Positions 28,562 through 36,900 of a stretch of DNA of 64,000 nt are shown here, piece by piece; the stretch's first letter is position 1; every line of letters starts with the position of its first letter. Position numbers and translations under genes: made by a program. The notes beneath the pieces are model-generated. The model was not told the origin of the DNA and made no database searches. It saw nothing but the letters and a program-made list of their open reading frames with translations. Source of the stretch: Bacteroidota bacterium (lineage in GTDB: Bacteria; Bacteroidota; Bacteroidia; AKYH767-A; OLB10); assembly GCA_016713525.1 (NCBI GenBank), contig JADJOZ010000001.1:124001-188000 (forward strand), given 5' to 3'.

Positions 28562-29870
28562 ATGGGAAATAGTTTCGAAGTAACTGGTGGTCTGACACTG
28601 AAAGGTGATATTATTCCACAAGGAGCAAAAAATGAAGCATTGCAGATTATTTGTGCAGTGTTATTAACGCCTCAGCCTGTAACGATCAGTAATATTCCTG
28701 ATATCAGGGATGTAAATAAATTGATTGAATTGCTCGCTAATATGGGCGTTCGCTTAACCAGAAAAGGTGAAGGCATCATAGAATTTCAAGCTGATAATGT
28801 TAATCTCGATTTTCTGGAGACCACTGATTTTGCAAAGCAAGCAGCTGCATTGCGCGGTTCTATCATGATTGTGGGACCATTGCTTGCAAGATTCGGGAAA
28901 GCACATATTCCTAAACCAGGTGGTGATAAAATAGGACGCAGGAGATTAGATACCCACTTTATAGGATTTATGAATCTGGGAGCAAAATTTGACTTCGATT
29001 CTAAAGACGAATTTTATAAGGTTGAAGCTAAAGAATTAAAAGGAACATTTATGCTCCTGGATGAGGCTTCTGTAACAGGTACCGCCAATATTGTTATGGC
29101 CGCCGTACTTGCCAAAGGACGGACAACAATTTACAATGCAGCGTGTGAACCATACATTCAGCAATTGTGTAAGATGCTCAATAATATGGGAGCTAAAATT
29201 TCCGGAATCGGATCCAATTTGCTGATCATTGATGGTGTTGATGGTCTGGGAGGTTGTTCGCACCGCATGTTACCCGATATGATTGAAATCGGTAGTTTTA
29301 TCGGACTCGCGGCTATGACCGGATCTGAAATAACGATCAAAGATGCAGGAATCGAACATCTGGGTATAATCCCAAGTGTATTCCGACGTCTGGGAATTAA
29401 TATGGAGTTTCGTGGAGATGACATCCACATCCCTGCGCAGGATCATTATGAAATTGATACTTTTATTGATGGCTCTATTCTTACTATCGCAGATGCCATC
29501 TGGCCCGGATTCACACCCGATTTGTTGAGTGTGGTTCTGGTAACGGCAACTCAGGCTAATGGAACTGTTCTGATTCACCAAAAATGTTCGAATCAAGACT
29601 CTTTTTCGTTGATAAACTAATTGACATGGGTGCCCAAATAATACTTTGTGACCCTCATCGGGCAACTGTAATAGGGCTCAACCGCAAGCATGCCCTGCGT
29701 GGTATTCAAATGACCTCTCCCGATATCAGAGCAGGTGTGGCTTTGCTCATTGCAGCTCTTTCAGCTGATGGTAAGAGCATCATCCATAACATTGAACAAA
29801 TCGACCGGGTTACCAGAAAATCGATGAACGTTTAAATAAATTGGGAGCAAAAATCAAAAGGGTCTCCTAA
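28562..29870 (+). CDS. murA: UDP-N-acetylglucosamine 1-carboxyvinyltransferase MurA (two frame breaks)
   Basis: Catalyses the first committed step of peptidoglycan synthesis, transfer of enolpyruvate from PEP to UDP-GlcNAc. The conserved Lys is in PQGAKNEALQI, and the repeated EPSP-synthase-like domains run through FQADNVNLDFLET, GTANIVMAAVLAKG and SPDIRAGVALLIAALSADG. The loop that holds Cys115 in E. coli reads PGGDKIGRRRLDTH, with Asp replacing Cys, a change associated with intrinsic fosfomycin insensitivity. Two losses break the frame: one A from 29580-29584 (restored HQKMFESRLFFVDKLIDMG) and one G from 29807-29809 (restored IDRGYQKIDERLNKLGAKIKRVS, stop 29868-29870). The corrected length is about 436 residues. 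Confidence 0.94.
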
Positions 29871-29928
29871 AAATTAAAAATGGTACTATTTTTGTAAATA
29901 ATCACCGTCCAAAAAACTTGAAAATCCT

Positions 29929-30453
29929 ATGAAACGTATTAATTTGATGCTTCTGATGATTGGTGTTGCCACCTTTGCATTCGGATTTATTTATCAGTCA
30001 AATCCACAAGGCACCAATGTCGGTGACAAAGCTATTGATCTGGCTTTCACCAGTCCTGAAGGAAAAACAATCGCACTTTCTTCCCTCCGTGGTAAAGTAG
30101 TTTTAATCGATTTTTGGGCTTCCTGGTGTGGTCCTTGCCGGATGGAAAATCCAAATCTGGTTGCCGCTTACAATAAGTACAAAGATGCCAAATTCAAGAA
30201 CGGTAAAGGTTTTACCATCTATAGTGTTTCTCTCGACCAAAATAAAGATGCCTGGATGAAGGCTATCAAACAAGATAATCTCTCCTGGTCATACCATGTA
30301 AGTGACCTTGGCGGATGGCAGTCAAAACCAGCTCAAATCTACCGGGTTAACTCAATCCCAGCCAGTTACTTATTAGATGATAAAGGAGTAATTGTTGGTA
30401 AAAACCTCAGAGGTGCCGCTTTAGAGCAGGCTCTCGAGAAACTGATGAAGTAA
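29929..30453 (+). CDS. TlpA/ResA-like thioredoxin-fold protein
   Basis: A 174-residue exported thiol-disulfide oxidoreductase. An N-terminal hydrophobic segment (about residues 5-21) is either a signal peptide or an anchor. A redoxin/AhpC-TSA-like fold follows with the active site FWASWCGPCRMENP (WCGPC at about residues 64-68), a cis-Pro segment (NSIPASYLLDDKG) and the catalytic region YSVSLDQNKDAWMKAI. These proteins act in the periplasm in disulfide reduction, cytochrome maturation or peroxide stress. It is a single-gene unit closed by the terminator at 30472. Confidence 0.9.
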   Translation: MKRINLMLLMIGVATFAFGFIYQSNPQGTNVGDKAIDLAFTSPEGKTIALSSLRGKVVLIDFWASWCGPCRMENPNLVAAYNKYKDAKFKNGKGFTIYSVSLDQNKDAWMKAIKQDNLSWSYHVSDLGGWQSKPAQIYRVNSIPASYLLDDKGVIVGKNLRGAALEQALEKLMK

Positions 30454-30471
30454 TTCTTTAAAGTATACCTT

Positions 30472-30512
30472 AAAACGACAGGTTGGCCTCAAGCCGATCT
30501 GTCGTTTTTATT
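30472..30512 (+). terminator. Rho-independent terminator after the thioredoxin gene
   Basis: Stem AAAACGACAG (30472-30481) pairs with CTGTCGTTTT (30499-30508), and an inner GGC/GCC pairing extends it. The A-rich 5' arm and T-rich 3' arm allow it to act in either direction, but only the upstream gene converges on it. Confidence 0.8.
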
Positions 30513-30575
30513 TACTTTTGCCTGCCAAAATGACCCGATTCAGGCTGTGGCAAACTATTTGAGCCTCCCAGTGAA

Positions 30576-31187
30576 ATGAAATTCAAATTCAGTAATCCGT
30601 TTAACCAGAATAAGATGTCTCAAGAAAAGGATAATCCTAATAATTCAGATAATACTATTGATAATGAGCAGGTTACGCCAGTTGGCGAACCTTTTTCCGA
30701 TGAAATTTCCCCCGATTTGCCCCCTGTTGATGAAGGTAATGACCTTAATAAGTTGAAGGACGAATTGGCAGAAAGTCGTGACAAATTTTTGCGGCTTTAT
30801 TCTGAATTCGATAATTTTCGAAAAAGAACTCAAAGAGAGCGCCTCGATCTGCTAAAAAGTGCCGGTGCCGATATTATTATCGCGCTTTTACCTGTGCTCG
30901 ATGATTTTGACAGGGCTCAGAAGGCCTTTTCAAGAACAAACGGCGACAGTACCCTCAAAGAAGGAGTTGATTTGATTCATAATAAAATGGTTTCCTTATT
31001 GCAACAAAAAGGACTTTCCAAAATGGAATCCGTGGGTAAAGAATTTGATGTGGAATTTCATGAAGCTATTACCAACATCCCTGCACCAAGTCCGGATATG
31101 GTAGGTAAAGTGGTTGATGAAGCTGAAAGTGGTTATTTACTGAATGGAAAAGTCATTCGGCATGCAAAAGTTATTGTTGGTAATTAA
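30576..31187 (+). CDS. grpE: Nucleotide exchange factor GrpE
   Basis: A 203-residue cochaperone that releases ADP from DnaK. A long acidic, Asn/Asp-rich N-terminus (about residues 15-60) and a coiled coil (LNKLKDELAESRDKFLRLYSEFDNFRKRTQRE) lead into the GrpE core LLPVLDDFDRAQKAF and the beta-wing signature GKEFDVEFHEAITNIPAPS ... VIRHAKVIVG. The start is ATG 30576; an internal Met (MSQEKDNPNN, about residue 14) is an alternative. dnaJ follows after 21 bases, so the two are cotranscribed. dnaK is not in this window. Confidence 0.95.
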   Translation: MKFKFSNPFNQNKMSQEKDNPNNSDNTIDNEQVTPVGEPFSDEISPDLPPVDEGNDLNKLKDELAESRDKFLRLYSEFDNFRKRTQRERLDLLKSAGADIIIALLPVLDDFDRAQKAFSRTNGDSTLKEGVDLIHNKMVSLLQQKGLSKMESVGKEFDVEFHEAITNIPAPSPDMVGKVVDEAESGYLLNGKVIRHAKVIVGN

Positions 31188-31208
31188 GAATTAAGGAAAT
31201 CTGTATTT

Positions 31209-32368
31209 ATGGCAAAGCGTGATTTTTATGAAATTTTAGGAGTAGGCAAATCTGCCGGGGATGCTGAAATTAAAAAGGCCTACCGACAAATGGCATTGAA
31301 ATTCCATCCCGATAAAAACCCGGGTAATAAGGAAGCTGAAGATAAATTTAAGGAAGCTGCCGAAGCTTATGAGGTACTCAGTGATGCCGATAAACGGCGT
31401 CGTTATGATCAGTTTGGTCATCAGGGTGTAGGTGGTGCTGCAGGAAATGGCGGCTATGGTGGCGGAATGAATATGGATGATATTTTCAGTCAGTTCGGCG
31501 ATATTTTCGGAGGACACAATCCGTTTGAAAGTTTCTTTGGTGGAGGTGGCAATGGAAGCGGCGGACGGCGTTATGTAAATAAAGGAACCAATCTTCGTAT
31601 TAAAGTAAAATTAACTCTGGCTGAAATTGCCAATGGAGTTGAGAAAAAAATAAAAGTAAATAAAACTATCCCCTGTAATTCATGCAGTGGTAGTGGAGCT
31701 CAAAATGGTTCGTCATTCAGTAAATGCAGTACTTGTAATGGTGCCGGTCAGGTACGACGGGTTACAAACACCATTCTGGGTCAGATGCAACTACTTCAAC
31801 TTGTCCAACGTGCCAGGGCGAAGGACAAACTATAACCAACAAATGCAAAAGCTGTCATGGTCATGGAACTATGCCTGGAGAAGAAGTGATTTCTATCAAC
31901 ATCCCGGCCGGTGTAGGTGAGGGAATGCAGGTGAATGTTAGTGGCAAAGGAAATGCAGCCGAACGGGGTGGATTACCAGGCGATTTGCTAATTGTAATTG
32001 AAGAAATCGAAGATCAGTTCCTCAAAAGAGATGGTCACAATTTATTGTATGATTTATACATATCTATTCCTGATGCAGCCTTAGGTACCAGTGTCGAGAT
32101 TCCTACGGTTGATGGAAAGGCTAAAGTAAAAATTGATGCAGGTACACAAGCCGGCAAAGTATTACGCCTGAAAGGAAAGGGACTTCCGCAACTGAATAGT
32201 CACTTCAAAGGTGATCTTCTCATAAATATCAATGTGTGGACACCACAAACATTGACTTCAGATGAAAAGAAAATACTCGAAAAATTAAAAACATCCGACA
32301 ACTTTAAGCCACATCCCGGTAAAGGAGATAAAAGCTTTTTTGAAAAGATGAAGGAGTATTTTAATTGA
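31209..32368 (+). CDS. dnaJ: Chaperone DnaJ (frame interrupted in the zinc finger)
   Basis: A type I J-protein that delivers clients to DnaK. The J domain carries HPD in LKFHPDKNPGN (about residues 32-42). It is followed by a Gly-rich/Phe linker and four CxxCxGxG zinc motifs: CNSCSGSG, CSTCNGAG, CPTCQGEG and CKSCHGHG. The C-terminal client-binding domains then run to 32368. The third and fourth zinc motifs are reached only after adding one A at 31789-31790 (GQMQTTSTCPTCQGEGQTI). As read, the frame stops at 31835 and resumes at about 31871. The corrected length is about 386 residues, normal for DnaJ. Confidence 0.94.
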
Positions 32369-32445
32369 CTTTGATTTTCATTCAGATCAATAAATTTTGC
32401 AAATAGAAGTTTCTTTAGCTGACGTGCATTTATTGTGTACTGTTT

Positions 32446-35265
32446 TTATAATTTTATGAATCTGAAGTATTCAGCATCTTTTCTGAATGTTGCTTTTAGA
32501 ATATAGCTTCCCGATCTTAAATCTGAAATATTTAATTCATTTTTTGAAGAATTGCATATTGTAGATTTTACTCTGAAACCTAGCATATCAAAAACTTCAA
32601 TGGTGAACTGGTGTTGATTTTTGTTTGTAATGTATATTATGTTGTCTGCTATACTTGGGAAGATAGTGAATTCATTTTCATCAATTGAATTTATTGAGCT
32701 TGGAACAGGAACATAGTTTATGGTAGTGTTCGTTATAACTGCTGGATTAAAGTCAAAGAAAATATAGGCAACGTTTTTTATCGAATCTCCGGGGCTGAGA
32801 TTTGGTAGCGTTTTTATTTTATATTTTATCATTCCGTGACTGTTAGGCTCATCCGATATAGAGTCAGGAAGACTTATATTAGGAAATATAAATTTTATTC
32901 TATTCTCTTCCATTTGTAGGATATGGTAGTGAGAAGAATTGAGAATTTCAAAACTTGACCAATCTGTAAGCGCATCCAAAGTATCCGTAACTATAATATT
33001 TTGAGCGGGAGCATTCCCGGTATTTTGAAATCTGATGGTATAAGTTAACCATTCAGGAGAGGCATTCGAGATAGCTGAAGAAGGGAAAACGGACTTGTCA
33101 TTTGGATCGTAACTATTTGAAACCGGAAAGCAATGTGTCAAATAATTGTTTGAAATATTATTATCACCATTTACCGGAGTAACACTAATTGAAAAACAAA
33201 TTGAATCTCCAATTTGAGCCGTGGTATCGGTCACTATATAAAATGATATAGATTGAAAAAAGTTGAAAGTTCCGAAATCAGAAATATTGTATACTATACT
33301 GTCCTGAAAAACTATTGGTTGAACGGAACCAGGAAAAACACTCCCAAAAGTACCAGGGCCATTTAACTGAATTGTAATCTGTCCTGAAATACCTTGTGCA
33401 CAATTCAAATTTAATGAGTGCGACATGTCTCCGGCATGTACAGAAAATAAGGCTGAATCCGCAGGAAATAATTGACCGTGTTCCAAATCTATGGTTAAAA
33501 CCCCAACATCAAATCCTTGCTTGCATTTTATTCCGAAATCCATTCCATAATCTACCGAGTCAGATGCAGATATTGTTGATACATGATAACCTGCCAGAGG
33601 AAATGTCAAACTTATTGGTTGATTTATGGTATCAGGGAAATACTCATATGTTCCATATGGTGTTTTAAAATTATATTTACCATCATTAACAGTGTAAGTT
33701 TGCTGATTAAGCATGCCGGTTTGCATGAGATTAATTTTCACACCTTCAATCACATTTTCATTCATATCTTTTATACCATTAGCATTAATGTCATGGTATG
33801 CAGTTCCAAAAATATTATTTCTGAAGGCGCAATTGTTCAAATTTAGAGGATCACAAATCGGGAAACTACCCAATGGAGGATCTGAATCAATAAAGTTGTT
33901 ATAAAATGGCACACATTGTATTGAAGTATTTTGGAATCTCAAAGTTTCCACAAAGCTGAAGTCTGGCATACAGGTAATTCCAATAGAATTGTCCATGTAT
34001 AATGCAATCATGGAATCAGGCACTGTAAAAGTGCCTTGTATAAGCGATGAACTGATATAAAGTTCTTTTAATGAATTTGGTAAATTGGGCAAAGTGGTAA
34101 TAAGTGTTCCTCCAACTCCCAGGAGTTCCAGTTGTGGCAGATTTAATGGTAAGGAATTTATTGGATTTTGTCCACAACCAAGGGATTTTAATCCTGGCGG
34201 AAGTGCAGGTAATTGAGAAATTTGATTTATGGAGCAATCTAAGTAATTCAATGATGATGGAAGAGAAGGTAAAATTGTAAGTCCATTATTAGCGCAGTTC
34301 AATGAAATTAGACCATTATTAAGCGCAGGCAGAGAAGTAATTCCCGGATTATCCCTACAGTTCAGGGTTGTGAGCCCGGATGGTAAAAGAGGCAGGGACA
34401 TCAAAGTATTGTCGGAGCATTGCAGATTTACAATGGACTGAGGTAAAGGAGGAAGGTTCTGGAGCTGATTAATGGAACAATCAATATATTCAAGTATAGA
34501 TGGCAAGGTTGGAAGCGCGACTAATTGATTACTTCTGCATTCTAGTTTACTTAAATTGTTTGGTAGTAACGGCAGATTCGTAAGGTCATTATCGTTGCAA
34601 TTTAGCCATTCAAGAGATGCGGGTAATGTTGGCAAATTAGAAATATAATTTTGTGAACATGTTAGTGTTTTCAAACTCGAAGGAAAAGCAGGTAGGGAGG
34701 TTAAGAGATTCCAATTGCATTCAAGTGCCTCAAGACCGGGTGGTAATGAAGGAATTGTGCTGATATATTTAGAGTTCAGAATTAGGAACTTAAGGTTTGG
34801 TGTTATTTGAACCGGTTCACTAGAATAACTCATATTCAAGTATTGAACTGACGAAGGAACAGTAGGAAATGAACTGAATGTAGTCCCGCTGATATCAAGC
34901 GTTAACAATCCTTGGGGCAATGGACTCAGGCTTACTATATATGCTACATTTTTAATATATAAGTGTTTCAGGTTTGGCGGAAGATAATCAATATTGGTTG
35001 TTTCAACTGTGCTAAGGTTTACTGAAGAAACATTTGTGAAGTATTGTAACCCATAAAGTGTTTGAGCAGTTCCAAGTGTTGTCATTATTAGTAAAGTGTC
35101 AGGAGCAGCGCTTGCACATACTGTATCCAGATTATTTCCATTCATGCAACCCGGGAAGTAGGTATTCAGATATTGACTCATCACACTGTCTTGAATTGTA
35201 ACCCATTGCGCGATTCCTTTAGTGTTAATTAAAAGGCATAGCAATACACCGATGAAGTATTTCAT
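32446..35265 (-). CDS. Secreted leucine-rich-repeat protein with T9SS sorting domain (LRR1)
   Basis: A 939-residue secreted or surface protein. A signal peptide (residues 1-19, ending NTKGIAQ) and a short WVTIQDSVMSQYL / CMNGNNLDT module precede about 15 leucine-rich repeats (about 113-420). Each is about 20 residues, with the form LxCxxNxLxxLPxLPxxLxx. An SdrD-B-like segment follows (about 485-575, GTAYHDINANGIKD). A beta-rich region with a DUF7619-like block comes next (SYDPNDK ... EWLTYTIRFQNTGNAPA ... EPNSHGMIKYKI), then a C-terminal T9SS type A sorting domain (about 860-939) ending EYFRFIKL. It is probably exported by the type IX system and anchored outside the cell for protein or glycan binding. 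It is the last gene of the LRR2-sigma-regulator-LRR1 cluster, 30 bases after the regulator gene. Confidence 0.9.
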   Translation of the reverse strand: MKYFIGVLLCLLINTKGIAQWVTIQDSVMSQYLNTYFPGCMNGNNLDTVCASAAPDTLLIMTTLGTAQTLYGLQYFTNVSSVNLSTVETTNIDYLPPNLKHLYIKNVAYIVSLSPLPQGLLTLDISGTTFSSFPTVPSSVQYLNMSYSSEPVQITPNLKFLILNSKYISTIPSLPPGLEALECNWNLLTSLPAFPSSLKTLTCSQNYISNLPTLPASLEWLNCNDNDLTNLPLLPNNLSKLECRSNQLVALPTLPSILEYIDCSINQLQNLPPLPQSIVNLQCSDNTLMSLPLLPSGLTTLNCRDNPGITSLPALNNGLISLNCANNGLTILPSLPSSLNYLDCSINQISQLPALPPGLKSLGCGQNPINSLPLNLPQLELLGVGGTLITTLPNLPNSLKELYISSSLIQGTFTVPDSMIALYMDNSIGITCMPDFSFVETLRFQNTSIQCVPFYNNFIDSDPPLGSFPICDPLNLNNCAFRNNIFGTAYHDINANGIKDMNENVIEGVKINLMQTGMLNQQTYTVNDGKYNFKTPYGTYEYFPDTINQPISLTFPLAGYHVSTISASDSVDYGMDFGIKCKQGFDVGVLTIDLEHGQLFPADSALFSVHAGDMSHSLNLNCAQGISGQITIQLNGPGTFGSVFPGSVQPIVFQDSIVYNISDFGTFNFFQSISFYIVTDTTAQIGDSICFSISVTPVNGDNNISNNYLTHCFPVSNSYDPNDKSVFPSSAISNASPEWLTYTIRFQNTGNAPAQNIIVTDTLDALTDWSSFEILNSSHYHILQMEENRIKFIFPNISLPDSISDEPNSHGMIKYKIKTLPNLSPGDSIKNVAYIFFDFNPAVITNTTINYVPVPSSINSIDENEFTIFPSIADNIIYITNKNQHQFTIEVFDMLGFRVKSTICNSSKNELNISDLRSGSYILKATFRKDAEYFRFIKL
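34006..34929 (-). repeat. Tandem 20-residue (about 60 bp) LRR array in LRR1
   Basis: About 15 consecutive repeats with a 60-bp coding period, regular at residues 181-300 of LRR1 and with occasional 21-residue units after that. The third residue of most units is Cys (LECNWN, LTCSQN, LNCNDN, LECRSN, IDCSIN, LQCSDN, LNCRDN, LNCANN, LDCSIN). That gives a ladder of stacked cysteines on the concave or inner face. The LPxLPxxL half matches the short YopM/IpaH-type LRR class. Confidence 0.85.
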
Positions 35266-35295
35266 TTTAATTTTGATTTTAGAAATTAATTGATT

Positions 35296-36152
35296 TTACT
35301 GCTTTCTTATAGTAAGCGAAGTACCAGCATGAATTTTCTTTCCGGTACTTTTTTCATAATTTGACTTGTACTTTTCGTATATGGTTGCTGGCTGTTCAAT
35401 GCCATTAATATATAAGCTGTTGTTTTCAAATGAAAATTCAAACCCTGAATCATTTTCAATGAGCTTATCATTTACAAGTTGTTCAGTAAGTTTTTGTTTC
35501 CATTTTATATAACGCTCACTGTAGTCTTTTTCATCCGCTACTTTAACACTATTTTCTTCGAATGATTTTTTAATTGACTCTTGAATGATTTCATCAAAAT
35601 CATCATATGCCGATTTCGGTAATTCAATATCATCTTCTGTGAGGTGAATTACTTCACCATCGATTACAGTAACCGATATCTTTTATCATTTCGTGAATAG
35701 TAGTAAGTATACGCTCTGATAATTGGAGGGGCATCTGCAACCGATTTTTTTGCATTAACTGCAGGCACTTTTAATTCGGGAGCCGACTTTTCATTATCGG
35801 ATTTATCAATCGGAGTTTCTTCACCCGCAGATTCAGTTTCTTCGATAGAAATAGTGCTTATAGAATTTTCAGGAGTTGAAATGTTAGCATCCTTAATTTG
35901 TTCTGTTGAATTATTTAAATCGATGTTTGGTGTGGTTTCCGATGATTGGTTAAATACTACATAGGTTAATGTGCTTACAGATAAAAACAATAAGGTCCAT
36001 ACAATCCACATCCTGGAGTTTTTCCCTTTCACAGGTGCAGGAGCATTTTTTAGTAATTGCTGAACATCGTCAATGCTCATTACCGGTGTATCATTTGCCG
36101 ATGTTTTGAGCAATTGATCCAATTTGTCGGATGTTTCTTTTTTATTTTGCAT
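35296..36152 (-). CDS. Single-pass membrane protein, candidate anti-sigma/regulator (frame interrupted)
   Basis: About 285 residues after correction. The cytoplasmic N-terminus (MQNKKETSDKLDQLLKTS ... SIDDVQQLLKNAP) leads to one membrane segment (about residues 48-67, MWIVWTLLFLSVSTLTYVVF), a Ser/Thr/Glu-rich linker and a folded C-terminal part. The uncorrected frame ends at 35664. Adding one base to the T4 run at 35681-35684 restores NDKKISVTVIDGEVIHLTEDDIELP and runs to TAA 35296-35298. It begins 12 bases after the ECF sigma gene and has anti-sigma topology, so I infer it holds or senses for that sigma factor. No zinc anti-sigma motif or FecR domain is visible, so the function is inferred from position only. 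Confidence 0.65.
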
Positions 36153-36164
36153 TGGTGAGGTTCC

Positions 36165-36829
36165 TTAAATGCTGTTACTGTCGTTTTCCATTAATTCAAT
36201 AAGCTTCTGACGGGCTCTTGCAATCCGGGATTTAACGCCTGATAATGTTCCGCCCTGAATCTTTGCTATTTCTTCCATCGTCACTCCAGATATTTCATAC
36301 ATAATGAGCGCTTCTTTTGTTGTACAGGAAGTTGTTCCATTAATTGGTATAATTCCTGCAAAGCAATTTTATCATAAATTGTATTTCCGGAATCCGTCCG
36401 TTGATTCATGTGTGATTCCGTCAGCACAACTTTCAAACTCGATTTATGCCTGTATTTTTTTACAAGATTAGCTGCAACCGTAAACATAAAATATAAGAGA
36501 CTTTCTTTGTTCCGAATGGTGTCAAATTTTTCATAAGTCTTTAAAATTGTCTCCGATAACAAATCTCTTGCATCTTCACGGTTCCAAACCATCGACTGAA
36601 TAAAGCGACTCAATCTGTTATGCAATGGACCATATAATTCCATGAACTCTCCCTGCTGATTGTCAGTCAGGGGCTCTTGCCTTTCAATTGATGCGGAATC
36701 AGATCTCATTTGACCTGTTAGAGGTGTGTCGGGAACTTTAGTTGCATCAAAGGCAGAAAAATTATTAAAAGATTGAAAATCAATCAATTGAAAAGATTTA
36801 TATTCATTTTTCAAGTGAGCCGGAACCAA
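36165..36829 (-). CDS. ECF-type RNA polymerase sigma factor (frame interrupted)
   Basis: A sigma-70 family ECF factor that redirects RNA polymerase. Region 2 is visible in FMELYGPLHNRLSRFIQSMVWNREDARDLLSETILKTYEKFD, and region 4 in ALIMYEISGVTMEEIAKIQGGTLSGVKSRIARARQKL, with the helix-turn-helix. Region 4 is recovered only after adding one base to the T4 run at 36315-36318; the uncorrected frame ends at 36281. The corrected stop is 36165-36167. The start is uncertain: the open frame begins at TTG 36829, but the first 40 residues lack sigma similarity, and ATG 36709 (MRSDSASIERQE) is a better candidate. The membrane protein 12 bases downstream is its likely partner, and the flanking LRR genes are its likely targets. 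Confidence 0.82.
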
Positions 36830-36900
36830 TAAATTGACTGCATTATTCCACCACCTTTCACAAGATGAAAAAAAATTGCCGTATTTAACTTTGGTAAAAA

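Noticed and set aside
30645..30833. Small minus-strand frame inside grpE
   Set aside because: It is a mirror of the acidic N-terminus of grpE with no independent support.
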